NCBI GenBank assembly: GCA_016222825.1
Contig: JACRQF010000009.1
Span: forward strand, 310,001 to 374,000
DNA length: 64,000 nucleotides
DNA from: Verrucomicrobiota bacterium
Lineage (GTDB): Bacteria; Verrucomicrobiota; Verrucomicrobiia; CAIQCK01
Direction: 5' to 3'
In this document: positions 17,019 through 24,306 of the stretch, piece after piece
How the letters are laid out: the number at the start of each line of letters is the position of its first letter
Numbering within the stretch: position 1 is the first letter of the stretch
Made by a program: the position numbers and the translations under genes
The notes under the pieces: generated by a model
Told to the model about the DNA's origin: nothing
The model's database searches: none
The model's input: the letters and a program-made list of their open reading frames with translations, nothing else

Positions 17019-18356
17019 TCACCGCGCGACGGTGTGGTGCGCGTAGAACTCGATGACGCCGTGCGCAACGGCATCGGCGTATTCGCGGAAGATGGAGCGG
17101 AGACGCTGGCCGCCGAACTCGCGCTCGCCATCGTAGTCGCCGGCCAGCAGACGCGCGTAGGTGGTCGGGTTGTTCTGGTAATACGGCTCCAGATAGATCA
17201 CCGGGCCGTGATAGAGCCGGTTTGCAATGAGGTTGCGGACGCAGAGATACGGGTTGTTGCCGGTGGCCGCGGCGTTCGGACCTGGCCGGGCCGGTTCCGG
17301 CGGCAGTTTCAAGTCAGCGCCCATCACGCAGCTGATGGCGTCGGCAGCGGCCAGTTCGGTCGGGTGCGAGTTCTCCAGCAGCTTCCAGAGGAGTTCGAAC
17401 TTCCGCTGCGGCGTGTCCACGCTGTCAGCCGAGTAGTTGCCGTGGATCATCACCATCAGCCGGTTGTCGGGCGCAGGGCGACCGTCGTCGCCGGTGGCGT
17501 TGAAGTGGATGCAAAGCGTCAAATCGGGCCGGAGCTTGTCGTTGACGAGAGAAGCGCGGGCGCGAAGCTCGGCGTTGCGGTAAAACTCCAGTTCCATCCG
17601 CTTCCGGGTCGCGTCGAGCAGAAACGCTTCGCGTGCCAGTTCGCCCATCGCGCGCACGTCGGGGCGCGTGGCGTCGTTCTCGCGAACGTGTTTCTCCGCC
17701 AGCTCGCGGAATTGCTCCGGCTTGGAGTCGGTGACCGGCCTGAAATCGTTCTTGGTAAACAGCACGGTCGCGCCGGCGCGCTGAAGTTGCGGCGCGAGGA
17801 GGCGGGCGACAATGAGGTTCTGCACGGCCTCCTGCTCGCCCGGCCCGTTGCTCATCTTGAACAGCCGTTCCTCCATCCGCGCGAACTCGCCGCCGATGTG
17901 GCCAGGGTCGAGCGCGATGCGCAACCCGCGCAACGGCTGCTCCGGCGGGTTCTTCAGCGCCGGCAGTTCCTCCAGTGTCTTGAACGCCCTTTTCACCTCG
18001 GGGCGCGTGTCGGTCGCGAACTCGATGCGGTAGAGCCGTTGCTTGTGCTGCTCGTCGTTGAAAACGGAGACACCGTCGTTGGTGTAAACGAGGAACTTTT
18101 GGAAGGCCCCGCCGGGAGAGAAGACGCGGTCGAGCCGCGACTGGAATTCCGCTCGCGTCATCGTGCGCTGGAACGGGGCGAGCAAACTCCAATTCGGCGC
18201 GTCTTCGGCAAGCGTGGCGGTGGAGCAGGCACAAGAGAGCAAGCAAAGGACGGCGTAGATGGACAGGAAGGTGGATCGCGACCTCCGGGCGCGATCGTTA
18301 TTGAGAAGCGAAAGAACGGCGCTTGTGCCGAGCTTCCCACGCCGCAAGCTCGACAT
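17019..18356 (-). CDS. N-acetylmuramoyl-L-alanine amidase (Amidase_3), repeat-derived N-terminus
   Basis: The product has 445 residues from the ATG at 18356. The Amidase_3 catalytic domain begins at L-R-I-A-L-D-P-G-H-I-G-G-E with the first zinc His, continues with E-Q-E-A-V-Q-N-L (zinc Glu), and has the second His in L-T-L-C-I-H-F-N-A-T-G. It cleaves the amide bond between MurNAc and the stem peptide in the periplasm. An export leader (F-L-S-I-Y-A-V-L-C-L-L-S-C-A-C-S) lies about 30 residues after the chosen start. The residues before it are encoded inside an inverted-repeat element (18268-18403), so the real start is uncertain and the element may have displaced the native one. The M16 protease gene lies upstream. 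Confidence 0.8.
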   Translation of the reverse strand: MSSLRRGKLGTSAVLSLLNNDRARRSRSTFLSIYAVLCLLSCACSTATLAEDAPNWSLLAPFQRTMTRAEFQSRLDRVFSPGGAFQKFLVYTNDGVSVFNDEQHKQRLYRIEFATDTRPEVKRAFKTLEELPALKNPPEQPLRGLRIALDPGHIGGEFARMEERLFKMSNGPGEQEAVQNLIVARLLAPQLQRAGATVLFTKNDFRPVTDSKPEQFRELAEKHVRENDATRPDVRAMGELAREAFLLDATRKRMELEFYRNAELRARASLVNDKLRPDLTLCIHFNATGDDGRPAPDNRLMVMIHGNYSADSVDTPQRKFELLWKLLENSHPTELAAADAISCVMGADLKLPPEPARPGPNAAATGNNPYLCVRNLIANRLYHGPVIYLEPYYQNNPTTYARLLAGDYDGEREFGGQRLRSIFREYADAVAHGVIEFYAHHTVAR

Positions 18357-18403
18357 CTTCCTCTTGCCAGCCGCGATCGCGCCCGGAGGTCGCGATCCAC
18401 CTT
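18268..18403. repeat. Inverted-repeat element with perfect 30-bp arms
   Basis: The left arm 18268-18297 and the right arm 18374-18403 are exact reverse complements over 30 bp (the left begins aaggtggatcgcgacctccg). They enclose a 76-bp centre. The left arm lies inside the amidase reading frame (encoding R-A-R-R-S-R-S-T-F). The centre holds the likely ATG and the right arm sits in the gap behind the M16 gene. No transposase is present. The size and shape suggest a non-autonomous palindromic element (REP- or MITE-like). Confidence 0.9.
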
Positions 18404-18448
18404 CGGCTGCGCTGCGGCCGGCCGGCTGCTGGGTTGGAAGCGTTGCTC

Positions 18449-21211
18449 TCATTGCGGCGAGGCAATCACAGTGATGACCTTGTCTTGCGCGGGCAGATAT
18501 TTGCGAGCGGCGGCAAGCACATCGGCGGGGGTGACTTTCCAGATCGCTTCGACGGCCCGCGCGATCCAGTCCTGACCGAGGCCGTAGAGTTCGAGGTCGC
18601 AGAGCGTGCCGGCGATGCCGCCATTGGTTTCCATCGCCAGTAACAGGCCGCCGACGAGCGTCGCGCGGGCTTGGTCGAGTTCGTCTTCGGTCGGTGGCGC
18701 GGTGCGCATGCGCTCCAACTCGGCGCGCACGCCGCGGATGGCGGTATTCACATCCTTGGGGTCGTTCTGCATCGCCAGCGTCCACGGCCGCTCGGCGCGG
18801 CTGCCGCGGAACTCGGTGGAGACACTGTAGGTGAGGCCCTGCTTTTCGCGCAGCGAGGCGAGGAGGCGGCTGTTGAGCAGTTCGCCGCCGCCGAGGATGT
18901 GGTTGGCGGTGATTGCGGCGAAGTAGTCCGGCGCGGTAACCGTCACGCCGCGCGCGCCCATGAGGACGATCGCCTCAGCCTTGTCGGAGATCGGCAGACG
19001 GATCGGATGACCGGTGGCTTCGGGGCGGAGTGAAGGAATCAGCGGCAATTCCAGCTTCGGGCGCGGCCCGGCCGCCTGCCACGAACCGAAGAGCGATTGG
19101 AGTTGCGCAGCGACCTTCGCGGCGTCGAAGTCGCCAACGACGGCCAGCGAAGTCGTGTCAGGCCGGTAGTGCCGGCGGTAGAATGCGAGTAGGTCGGAGC
19201 GCGTGGCGGCCTTGATCTCCGCTTCGCCGCCGCGCAGGTAGTGGCGTTCGGAATGGCCTTCGGGATAGAGCGCCTCGCGGAGTTCCTGCAACGAGAGGAT
19301 GTAGGGGTTGTCGGAGTCTTCCTTGAGGGCGGTGAGTTGTTCGGCGCGCAGGCGCGAGAGTTCGGCGGGGGCAAACGCGGGCCGGCAGAGCGCGTCATGA
19401 ACCAGCTCCAACAGTTTCGGCAAGTCCGCGCTGAGGCAACGGCCGCCAACGCTCGCGCCGTCCATCGTGGCATTGAAATCCAGCTCCGCGCCGAGCGTGT
19501 CGAGTTCCTGGTGGAACTTCGCCGCCGGACGCGTGGCAGTGCCGCGGCCGAGCATGGCAGCAGTGAGCACCGCCAGGCCGGGCCGTTTTGGCGGATCGAA
19601 CGCCGCGCCGGCGTCCACGTTGACGGCGACGGCGGCAGTGGGATTGGCGTGGTTTTCCTGGAGCAACAGCACCATGCCGTTTGGCAGCACGGTGCGCGTG
19701 GCGCGTGGCGCAAGCGAGGCGAGTGGCAGCGGAAGCGAGGCATTCACGCGTTGGCGGGCCAGCAGCCTCTTTCCCAACACTCCATCACCCCAACGCTCCA
19801 TCGCTCCGCCGCCGATCCTCCTCTGAATTGGCCCGGACTTCAACTTCGTCGGCACGGGAAGATCCTTGGAAACCTTCGTCGGCACAAACCAACCAACGGT
19901 GCGGTTGCTGGCGACCAGATACTTTCGCGCAACAGCGCGGACGTCCTCGGCGGTGACGCGCTCCGTGCGCTGGTTCATCGTGAGCAGGTAGTTCCAGTGG
20001 TCTACGATCTCGTAAGCGCCGAGAAGCGCGCCTTGGTCGCTGACGCCATCCATCGCGAAAACGGTCTGCGTGATTGTCTGGCGCTTAGCCTTGGCCAGTT
20101 CCGCCGGGCTGACGAGCTTCTCCTGCACATCGGCGATGGTGGCGTCGAGCGCCCGCTCAAATTTCCGGCGGTCGGCGGTCTCGGGGCAGGTGGCGAGAAT
20201 TGTTTCCCAAGCGGGATCGTGTTGCTGGCTAAAAAGCGAACTCACGTCGGCGGCGAGGCCGGTGTCCACAAGTGCGCGCCAGAGCCGTGAGCTTTTGCCT
20301 ACCGTCAACAGCGAATCGAGCACGCCGAGCGCATACATGTCCGGGTGCGACGTGGCGGGGATGTGATACATCGCCTCGAAGTAAACTGCGCGCCCCTCGC
20401 CCTGCACCGTGACGCGCCGCTCGCCTTGCTGCTCCGGTTCGACGCTGACGACTTTCGGCGGCTCCGGCCCGCGCGGGATCGCGCCGAGATGCTCGCGCAC
20501 GCGTTCGAGCACCTTCGCGGTGTCGAAATCGCCGACGAGGATGAGAATGGCGTTGTTGGGCTGGTAATAGGTCCGGTAGTAGCCCAGCACATCGCTACGC
20601 GTGATCGCCTCCACGTCGCATTTCCAGCCAATGACGGGCCAGTGATACGGATGCACCGCGAACGACGCCGCGCGCACTGCTTCATCGAGCCGGTTGAGCG
20701 GGTTGTTTGCACCACCGTCGAGTTCCGACAACACCACCTGTTTCTCGTGCACCAACTCCTGCGGGTCCATCGCGCAGTTGCGCATCCGGTCGGCCTCGAT
20801 GCGCAGGACGGTGTCGAGACCGGACTTTCCTTCCGGCGCGGCGGCGTCGGAAGGCAGCGCGAAGTAGTAGGAGGTGTAGTCGGTGTCGGTGAAGGCGTTG
20901 TTCTTGCCGCCGGCCAGCGCCGTCAGCCGGTCTATCTCGCCGCGCTTGAGCGTCGCCGTGCCCTTGAACATCATGTGCTCGATGAGGTGGCTGATGCCGG
21001 TGACGCCGGGCCGCTCGTTGCGTGAGCCGACGCGGTAATAAGTCCAGACGCTGATGGTTGGCGCGGCGTGAATTTCCCTCGTGATCACCTTGAGCCCGTT
21101 CGGCAGGGTCGTCTCACGGATCGCCGGTTGTGACGCGCACAACGACGCCAGCGGCGCAAGGAGAAGCGCGGCCAGCAGCATGCGGCAAATGATGACACTC
21201 GGCGATAACAT
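18449..21211 (-). CDS. M16 zinc metalloprotease, tandem pitrilysin-type domains
   Basis: The product has 920 residues from the ATG at 21211 (a TTG nine bases further upstream is less likely). A signal peptide (M-L-L-A-A-L-L-L-A-P-L-A-S-L-C-A) precedes two M16 units. The first carries the inverted zinc motif HLIEH at residues 75-79 after R-V-G-S-R-N-E-R-P-G-V-T-G. The second half repeats the fold but is the inactive partner: V-D-A-G-A-A-F-D-P-P-K-R-P-G-L with no HxxEH. Both halves end in the usual blocks (Y-Y-Q-P-N-N-A-I-L-I-L-V-G-D-F-D; Y-R-P-D-T-T-S-L-A-V-V-G-D-F-D). It probably degrades peptides in the periplasm. It is 60 bp downstream of the U32 gene on the same strand. Confidence 0.9.
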   Translation of the reverse strand: MLSPSVIICRMLLAALLLAPLASLCASQPAIRETTLPNGLKVITREIHAAPTISVWTYYRVGSRNERPGVTGISHLIEHMMFKGTATLKRGEIDRLTALAGGKNNAFTDTDYTSYYFALPSDAAAPEGKSGLDTVLRIEADRMRNCAMDPQELVHEKQVVLSELDGGANNPLNRLDEAVRAASFAVHPYHWPVIGWKCDVEAITRSDVLGYYRTYYQPNNAILILVGDFDTAKVLERVREHLGAIPRGPEPPKVVSVEPEQQGERRVTVQGEGRAVYFEAMYHIPATSHPDMYALGVLDSLLTVGKSSRLWRALVDTGLAADVSSLFSQQHDPAWETILATCPETADRRKFERALDATIADVQEKLVSPAELAKAKRQTITQTVFAMDGVSDQGALLGAYEIVDHWNYLLTMNQRTERVTAEDVRAVARKYLVASNRTVGWFVPTKVSKDLPVPTKLKSGPIQRRIGGGAMERWGDGVLGKRLLARQRVNASLPLPLASLAPRATRTVLPNGMVLLLQENHANPTAAVAVNVDAGAAFDPPKRPGLAVLTAAMLGRGTATRPAAKFHQELDTLGAELDFNATMDGASVGGRCLSADLPKLLELVHDALCRPAFAPAELSRLRAEQLTALKEDSDNPYILSLQELREALYPEGHSERHYLRGGEAEIKAATRSDLLAFYRRHYRPDTTSLAVVGDFDAAKVAAQLQSLFGSWQAAGPRPKLELPLIPSLRPEATGHPIRLPISDKAEAIVLMGARGVTVTAPDYFAAITANHILGGGELLNSRLLASLREKQGLTYSVSTEFRGSRAERPWTLAMQNDPKDVNTAIRGVRAELERMRTAPPTEDELDQARATLVGGLLLAMETNGGIAGTLCDLELYGLGQDWIARAVEAIWKVTPADVLAAARKYLPAQDKVITVIASPQ

Positions 21212-21271
21212 GGGCGGCAATTAAAAAGGTTTGGGGCGCAAGGTCAAGCTGAGGCGGAGCGGGCGTTGCGC

Positions 21272-23857
21272 TCACCCCATCGGCCCGCGCGTGACGCCGA
21301 GCTGGTTCAACAGCTTCAGTTCCCGCCAGAGCTGTGCGCCGGAAATCCTGCCGGCGAGCAACTGGCGATATTTCTCGATCGTCTGCGCGACCTGCGACGG
21401 CGGTTCGTTCAAGAATTCCACGCGGAACCGGCGCGCGCCCAGTTCCATCAACCGCGCAACGTGCTCCGCGCCGGTCTGCGCGAGCGCGTTGAAGACCGTG
21501 TTGCGGCAGCCGGCGTCGGTTCGCACTGGATGTTCCGCGCCAACGCGATCCCGCAACCGCACATCGTGCTGGTCGCACGGTCGGCCGCAGTTGGTATAGT
21601 CGGTGCCGGTGGTGAGGAACGCGCAGAAGACACAGTGCTCCATGTGAAACATTGGCATGTGCTGGTGGATGACGATCTCGAACCACGCCGGCGGCGCGCC
21701 GCGTAGCAGCGCCTCCAGTTGCGCGGCGTCGAGGTCATAGCTGGCCGTCACGCGTTCCAAACCAAAGCGTTTGATGAAATAGCCGGCCGCGATTGGGTTG
21801 GCGACGTTGAGCGAGAAATCGCCGACGCAGCGACAACCGGTGAAGAACTTCAGGTGGTCGTAGTTGCGAACGAGATAGCCGTCCGGGTTGCAGGAACGAA
21901 CTTGTTTTAGAATCCAGTCGTCGCCCGGCTTCGTAATGCGCGGCGGAGCGACGAAGATTTCGGAATGCGTCGTTTGCAGCGCGGCGTGCGCAGCGCGGAA
22001 GGTCTGAATGGCATCGCGATATTTCTTCGGGTCCTCGAACTCACAGTAAATCGTTTCTACGCCACAACGTAACGCCGCGCCGAGTTGCGCTATCGAGCGA
22101 ACGAGGACGATCAATTTGGCTTCCTGCGTCTCTGGAACCTTCCCCGTTCCGCATTCCGCATTCTGCACTCCGCACTCGTTCAGCTTCCATCGCTTAGGCT
22201 GCGCTCGCAGCGCCTCCAATTGCGCCGCCGCGTCGCGGCGGAGCCGGTTCAGTTCGCTCACCGGCAGCATCACCGCGCCTTCGAGCCGGTTTCGTAGCTC
22301 GCCCAGCGCGAACGGCGTGCCGCCGAGCCGGCCGAGTTGCTCGCGCAGGCGCTCAGTGTCCAGCGGACGTTTTTGCGCCGCCACCAACGGCATCGCGGAG
22401 GCAAGGCGGACGACGTGGCCGGTTTCGTCTTGCACGATCAGCGTCAGCGGCTGGCCAACGCCACCGAGAAGCTCCATCGTCACCGGCCGCTGATAGTGCG
22501 GCTGGTCGCCGGCAAAACTCTGCCGCAGCCGGCGGTCGAGCTCGTGATCGCTGGTTTTCCAGAGCTTGTCGCCGACGTGGACGCGTTTGAAGTCAATGTC
22601 GCCTCGGCCGAAGCCGAGCAGCGTCTCCGTGCCTCGTGTCTCCACATCATAGACGCGACCGCCTTCCTCCTTCTCGTCGGGCCGACCGGCGTCGAAAACG
22701 ATGCCGTCGCCGGGTTTGAGCGGCGCCTGTAGTTTCAGCAGGACGCACTCGCCTTGCACGCAGCTGACTTCGCCGAGGAGGACGCCGCGTTTTTTTCCGA
22801 AGCGGGCGTGGACCAGCGCCTGATTGTCCGTGCCGCGAAACCAACCGGTGTGCAGCCCACGCGAGAAGGACATCTCCATGTCGTAGCGGTCGGCGGGAGT
22901 GATTGGTGATTGGTGACTGGTGATTGGTGATTCTTGGATGAGCTTGTCTATTGCCGCACGGTAGATGCGCGTGATGTTCGCGACATACTCCGGCGACTTG
23001 AGCCGGCCTTCGATCTTGAAGGCGTGGACGCCGGCGCGCAGCAGGTCGGGCAGCAGTTCCAGCCCGGCCAGATCCTGCGGGCTGAGCAGGTAACGGCGGT
23101 CGCCGAGCGGCACAAGTTGGCCATCGCTAACCAACTGATACGGCATCCGACAGGCCTGAGCGCACTCGCCGCGATTGGCCGAACGCCCGCCGAGCGATTC
23201 GCTGGTGAGACACTGACCGGAGTAGGCGACGCAGAGCGCGCCGTGGATGAAAACCTCCAACTCTATTTTGGATTTTGTATTTTGGATTTTGGAATGAATT
23301 TGCTCGATCTCCTTGACCGAACATTCGCGGGCAAGGATGACGCGCTGGCAGCCAAGTTCCTGAGCGAACTCGATGCCGGCGACACTGCTGACGCTCATTT
23401 GCGTCGAGGCATGAATCGGGAAATCCGGCGAAAGCCGCCGGATGAGCCGGCAGACGCCGGAATCCTGCACAATGGCGGCGTCCACGCCGGCGGCGATGAT
23501 GGCGCGCAGGTAACGCTTCGCATCGGCGAGTTCGTCGGTGAAGGCGAGGATGTTGAACGTGACATAGCCGCGGACGCCACGGCGATGCAGGAACTCCATC
23601 AGCTTCGGCAGGTCGGCCGTGGTGAAGTTACCGGCGCGCATCCGCGCGTTGAACCGTTCGAGGCCGAAGTAGATGCCGTCGGCACCGTTCTCGACGGCGG
23701 CGCGCGCGCAGTCCCAATTACCCGCTGGTGCGAGCAGTTCGGTGCGAGCGGATGCCATTGAGTTTGAGTTTTCCACAGCCATTTTATTGATCCAACAGTC
23801 GCTGACTCTAAGCTGGCGGCGCTCGGATTGCCAACGGGCATCTTCGATGGCAGACAT
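21272..23857 (-). CDS. U32 family peptidase/hydroxylase-like protein with repeat-encoded insertions
   Basis: The product has 861 residues from the ATG at 23857. The U32 core starts only at about residue 40 (T-E-L-L-A-P-A-G-N-W), so ATGs at 23782 or 23758 are also possible. The family signature E-V-F-I-H-G-A-L-C-V-A-Y-S-G-Q-C followed by C-A-Q-A-C-R is present, supplying the cysteines that in characterised U32 proteins bind an Fe-S cluster. A second U32-like region with C-V-F-C-A-F and N-C-G-R-P-C-D follows near the C-terminus. Three stretches are foreign to the family and encoded by DNA repeats: H-S-K-I-Q-N-T-K-S-K-I just before the signature, S-P-I-T-S-H-Q-S-P-I-T, and N-E-C-G-V-Q-N-A-E-C-G. 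The frame stays open through all of them. Confidence 0.85.
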   Translation of the reverse strand: MSAIEDARWQSERRQLRVSDCWINKMAVENSNSMASARTELLAPAGNWDCARAAVENGADGIYFGLERFNARMRAGNFTTADLPKLMEFLHRRGVRGYVTFNILAFTDELADAKRYLRAIIAAGVDAAIVQDSGVCRLIRRLSPDFPIHASTQMSVSSVAGIEFAQELGCQRVILARECSVKEIEQIHSKIQNTKSKIELEVFIHGALCVAYSGQCLTSESLGGRSANRGECAQACRMPYQLVSDGQLVPLGDRRYLLSPQDLAGLELLPDLLRAGVHAFKIEGRLKSPEYVANITRIYRAAIDKLIQESPITSHQSPITPADRYDMEMSFSRGLHTGWFRGTDNQALVHARFGKKRGVLLGEVSCVQGECVLLKLQAPLKPGDGIVFDAGRPDEKEEGGRVYDVETRGTETLLGFGRGDIDFKRVHVGDKLWKTSDHELDRRLRQSFAGDQPHYQRPVTMELLGGVGQPLTLIVQDETGHVVRLASAMPLVAAQKRPLDTERLREQLGRLGGTPFALGELRNRLEGAVMLPVSELNRLRRDAAAQLEALRAQPKRWKLNECGVQNAECGTGKVPETQEAKLIVLVRSIAQLGAALRCGVETIYCEFEDPKKYRDAIQTFRAAHAALQTTHSEIFVAPPRITKPGDDWILKQVRSCNPDGYLVRNYDHLKFFTGCRCVGDFSLNVANPIAAGYFIKRFGLERVTASYDLDAAQLEALLRGAPPAWFEIVIHQHMPMFHMEHCVFCAFLTTGTDYTNCGRPCDQHDVRLRDRVGAEHPVRTDAGCRNTVFNALAQTGAEHVARLMELGARRFRVEFLNEPPSQVAQTIEKYRQLLAGRISGAQLWRELKLLNQLGVTRGPMG
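22146..22181. repeat. In-frame GCATTCCGCATTCTGCACTCCGCAC-type repeat within the U32 gene
   Basis: Degenerate 7-8 bp units (gttccgcattccgcattctg and on) read on the minus strand as E-C-G-V-Q-N-A-E-C-G. They sit in the variable region between two conserved blocks of the U32 protein, which tolerates the insertion. Confidence 0.8.
22899..22933. repeat. In-frame GTGATTGGTGATTGGTGACTG-type repeat within the U32 gene
   Basis: Four units of gtgattg or gtgactg spaced 7-8 bp apart are read on the minus strand as S-P-I-T-S-H-Q-S-P-I-T, just before the conserved D-R-Y-D-M-E-M-S-F-S-R-G block. Confidence 0.85.
23263..23296. repeat. In-frame TTTTGGATTTTGTATTTTGG repeat within the U32 gene
   Basis: Three units of tattttggatt/tttgtattttgg are read on the minus strand as S-K-I-Q-N-T-K-S-K-I, immediately before the conserved E-L-E-V-F-I-H-G-A block. 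This is the same motif as the block in pdxB 8 kb away. Confidence 0.85.
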
Positions 23858-23858
23858 A

Positions 23859-23876
23859 GTGCTAAAATTTTAGCAC
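23859..23876. promoter_or_regulatory. BlaI-type operator O1 (GTGCTAAAATTTTAGCAC)
   Basis: A perfect 18-bp palindrome 1 bp upstream of the U32 gene's first ATG. Its inner 16 bp are identical to operator O2 at 23904-23919; the two centres are 44 bp apart. It contains a TAAAAT that would serve as the -10 of a minus-strand promoter. It is probably bound by the adjacent BlaI-type repressor. Confidence 0.8.
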
Positions 23877-23883
23877 ATAACGC

Positions 23884-23912
23884 TTGTCAGGTGACAGACT
23901 GGCTGCTAAAAT
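23884..23912 (+). promoter_or_regulatory. Predicted promoter of the blaI-type gene, leaderless
   Basis: TTGTCA (23884-23889) and TAAAAT (23907-23912) are separated by exactly 17 bp. The start point expected about 7 bases after the -10 falls on the A of the ATG at 23919, so the mRNA would begin with the start codon, and no ribosome-binding site is seen. The -10 lies inside operator O2. A small palindrome, tgtcaggtgaca (23885-23896), overlaps the -35, midway between the two operators. Confidence 0.7.
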
Positions 23913-23919
23913 TTTAGCA
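23904..23919. promoter_or_regulatory. BlaI-type operator O2 (TGCTAAAATTTTAGCA)
   Basis: A perfect 16-bp palindrome covering the -10 box of the rightward promoter and ending on the first base of the ATG of the blaI-type gene. Its position is ideal for autorepression. Confidence 0.8.
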
Positions 23920-24296
23920 TGACAAAAAGGAATCACCACGACCTCAGCCGCCGGGAGCGGCAAATCATGGACGTCATCCACACCAAGGGCGAAGCCACCG
24001 CTGCCGATGTGCATGCCAGCTTGCCTGACGCGCCGAGCTACTCCGCCGTGCGGGCGCTGCTGCGCATCCTGGAGGAGAAAGGCTTTCTCAAACACCACGA
24101 GGACGGCCCGCGCTACGTGTATCAGCCGACGGAGGCGCGCGAGACAGCCAGCCGCTCGGCGCTACAGCGGGTCGTTGAGACGTTCTTTGAAGGCTCGCTA
24201 GCCAATGCCGTCGCCGCGCTGGCGGACGACGAGAAGCTTTCGCCCGACGAACTCCAGCGGATCGAGACCGTCATCAAAAAGGCCAAAGCTAGGTAG
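23919..24296 (+). CDS. BlaI/MecI-family transcriptional repressor
   Basis: The product has 125 residues, the normal size. The winged-helix domain covers about residues 9-80: L-S-R-R-E-R-Q-I-M-D-V-I, A-T-A-A-D-V-H-A-S-L, then the recognition region S-Y-S-A-V-R-A-L-L-R-I-L-E-E-K-G-F-L and the wing H-E-D-G-P-R-Y-V-Y-Q-P. The C-terminal part is the dimerisation and cleavage region (V-E-T-F-F-E-G-S-L-A-N-A-V-A-A-L). Repressors of this family bind palindromes as dimers and are inactivated when cleaved through the partner M56 sensor protease. Palindromes overlapping its own promoter imply autoregulation, and the gene 10 bp downstream encodes the M56 protein. Confidence 0.9.
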   Translation: MTKRNHHDLSRRERQIMDVIHTKGEATAADVHASLPDAPSYSAVRALLRILEEKGFLKHHEDGPRYVYQPTEARETASRSALQRVVETFFEGSLANAVAALADDEKLSPDELQRIETVIKKAKAR

Positions 24297-24306
24297 GAGG
24301 AATTCC

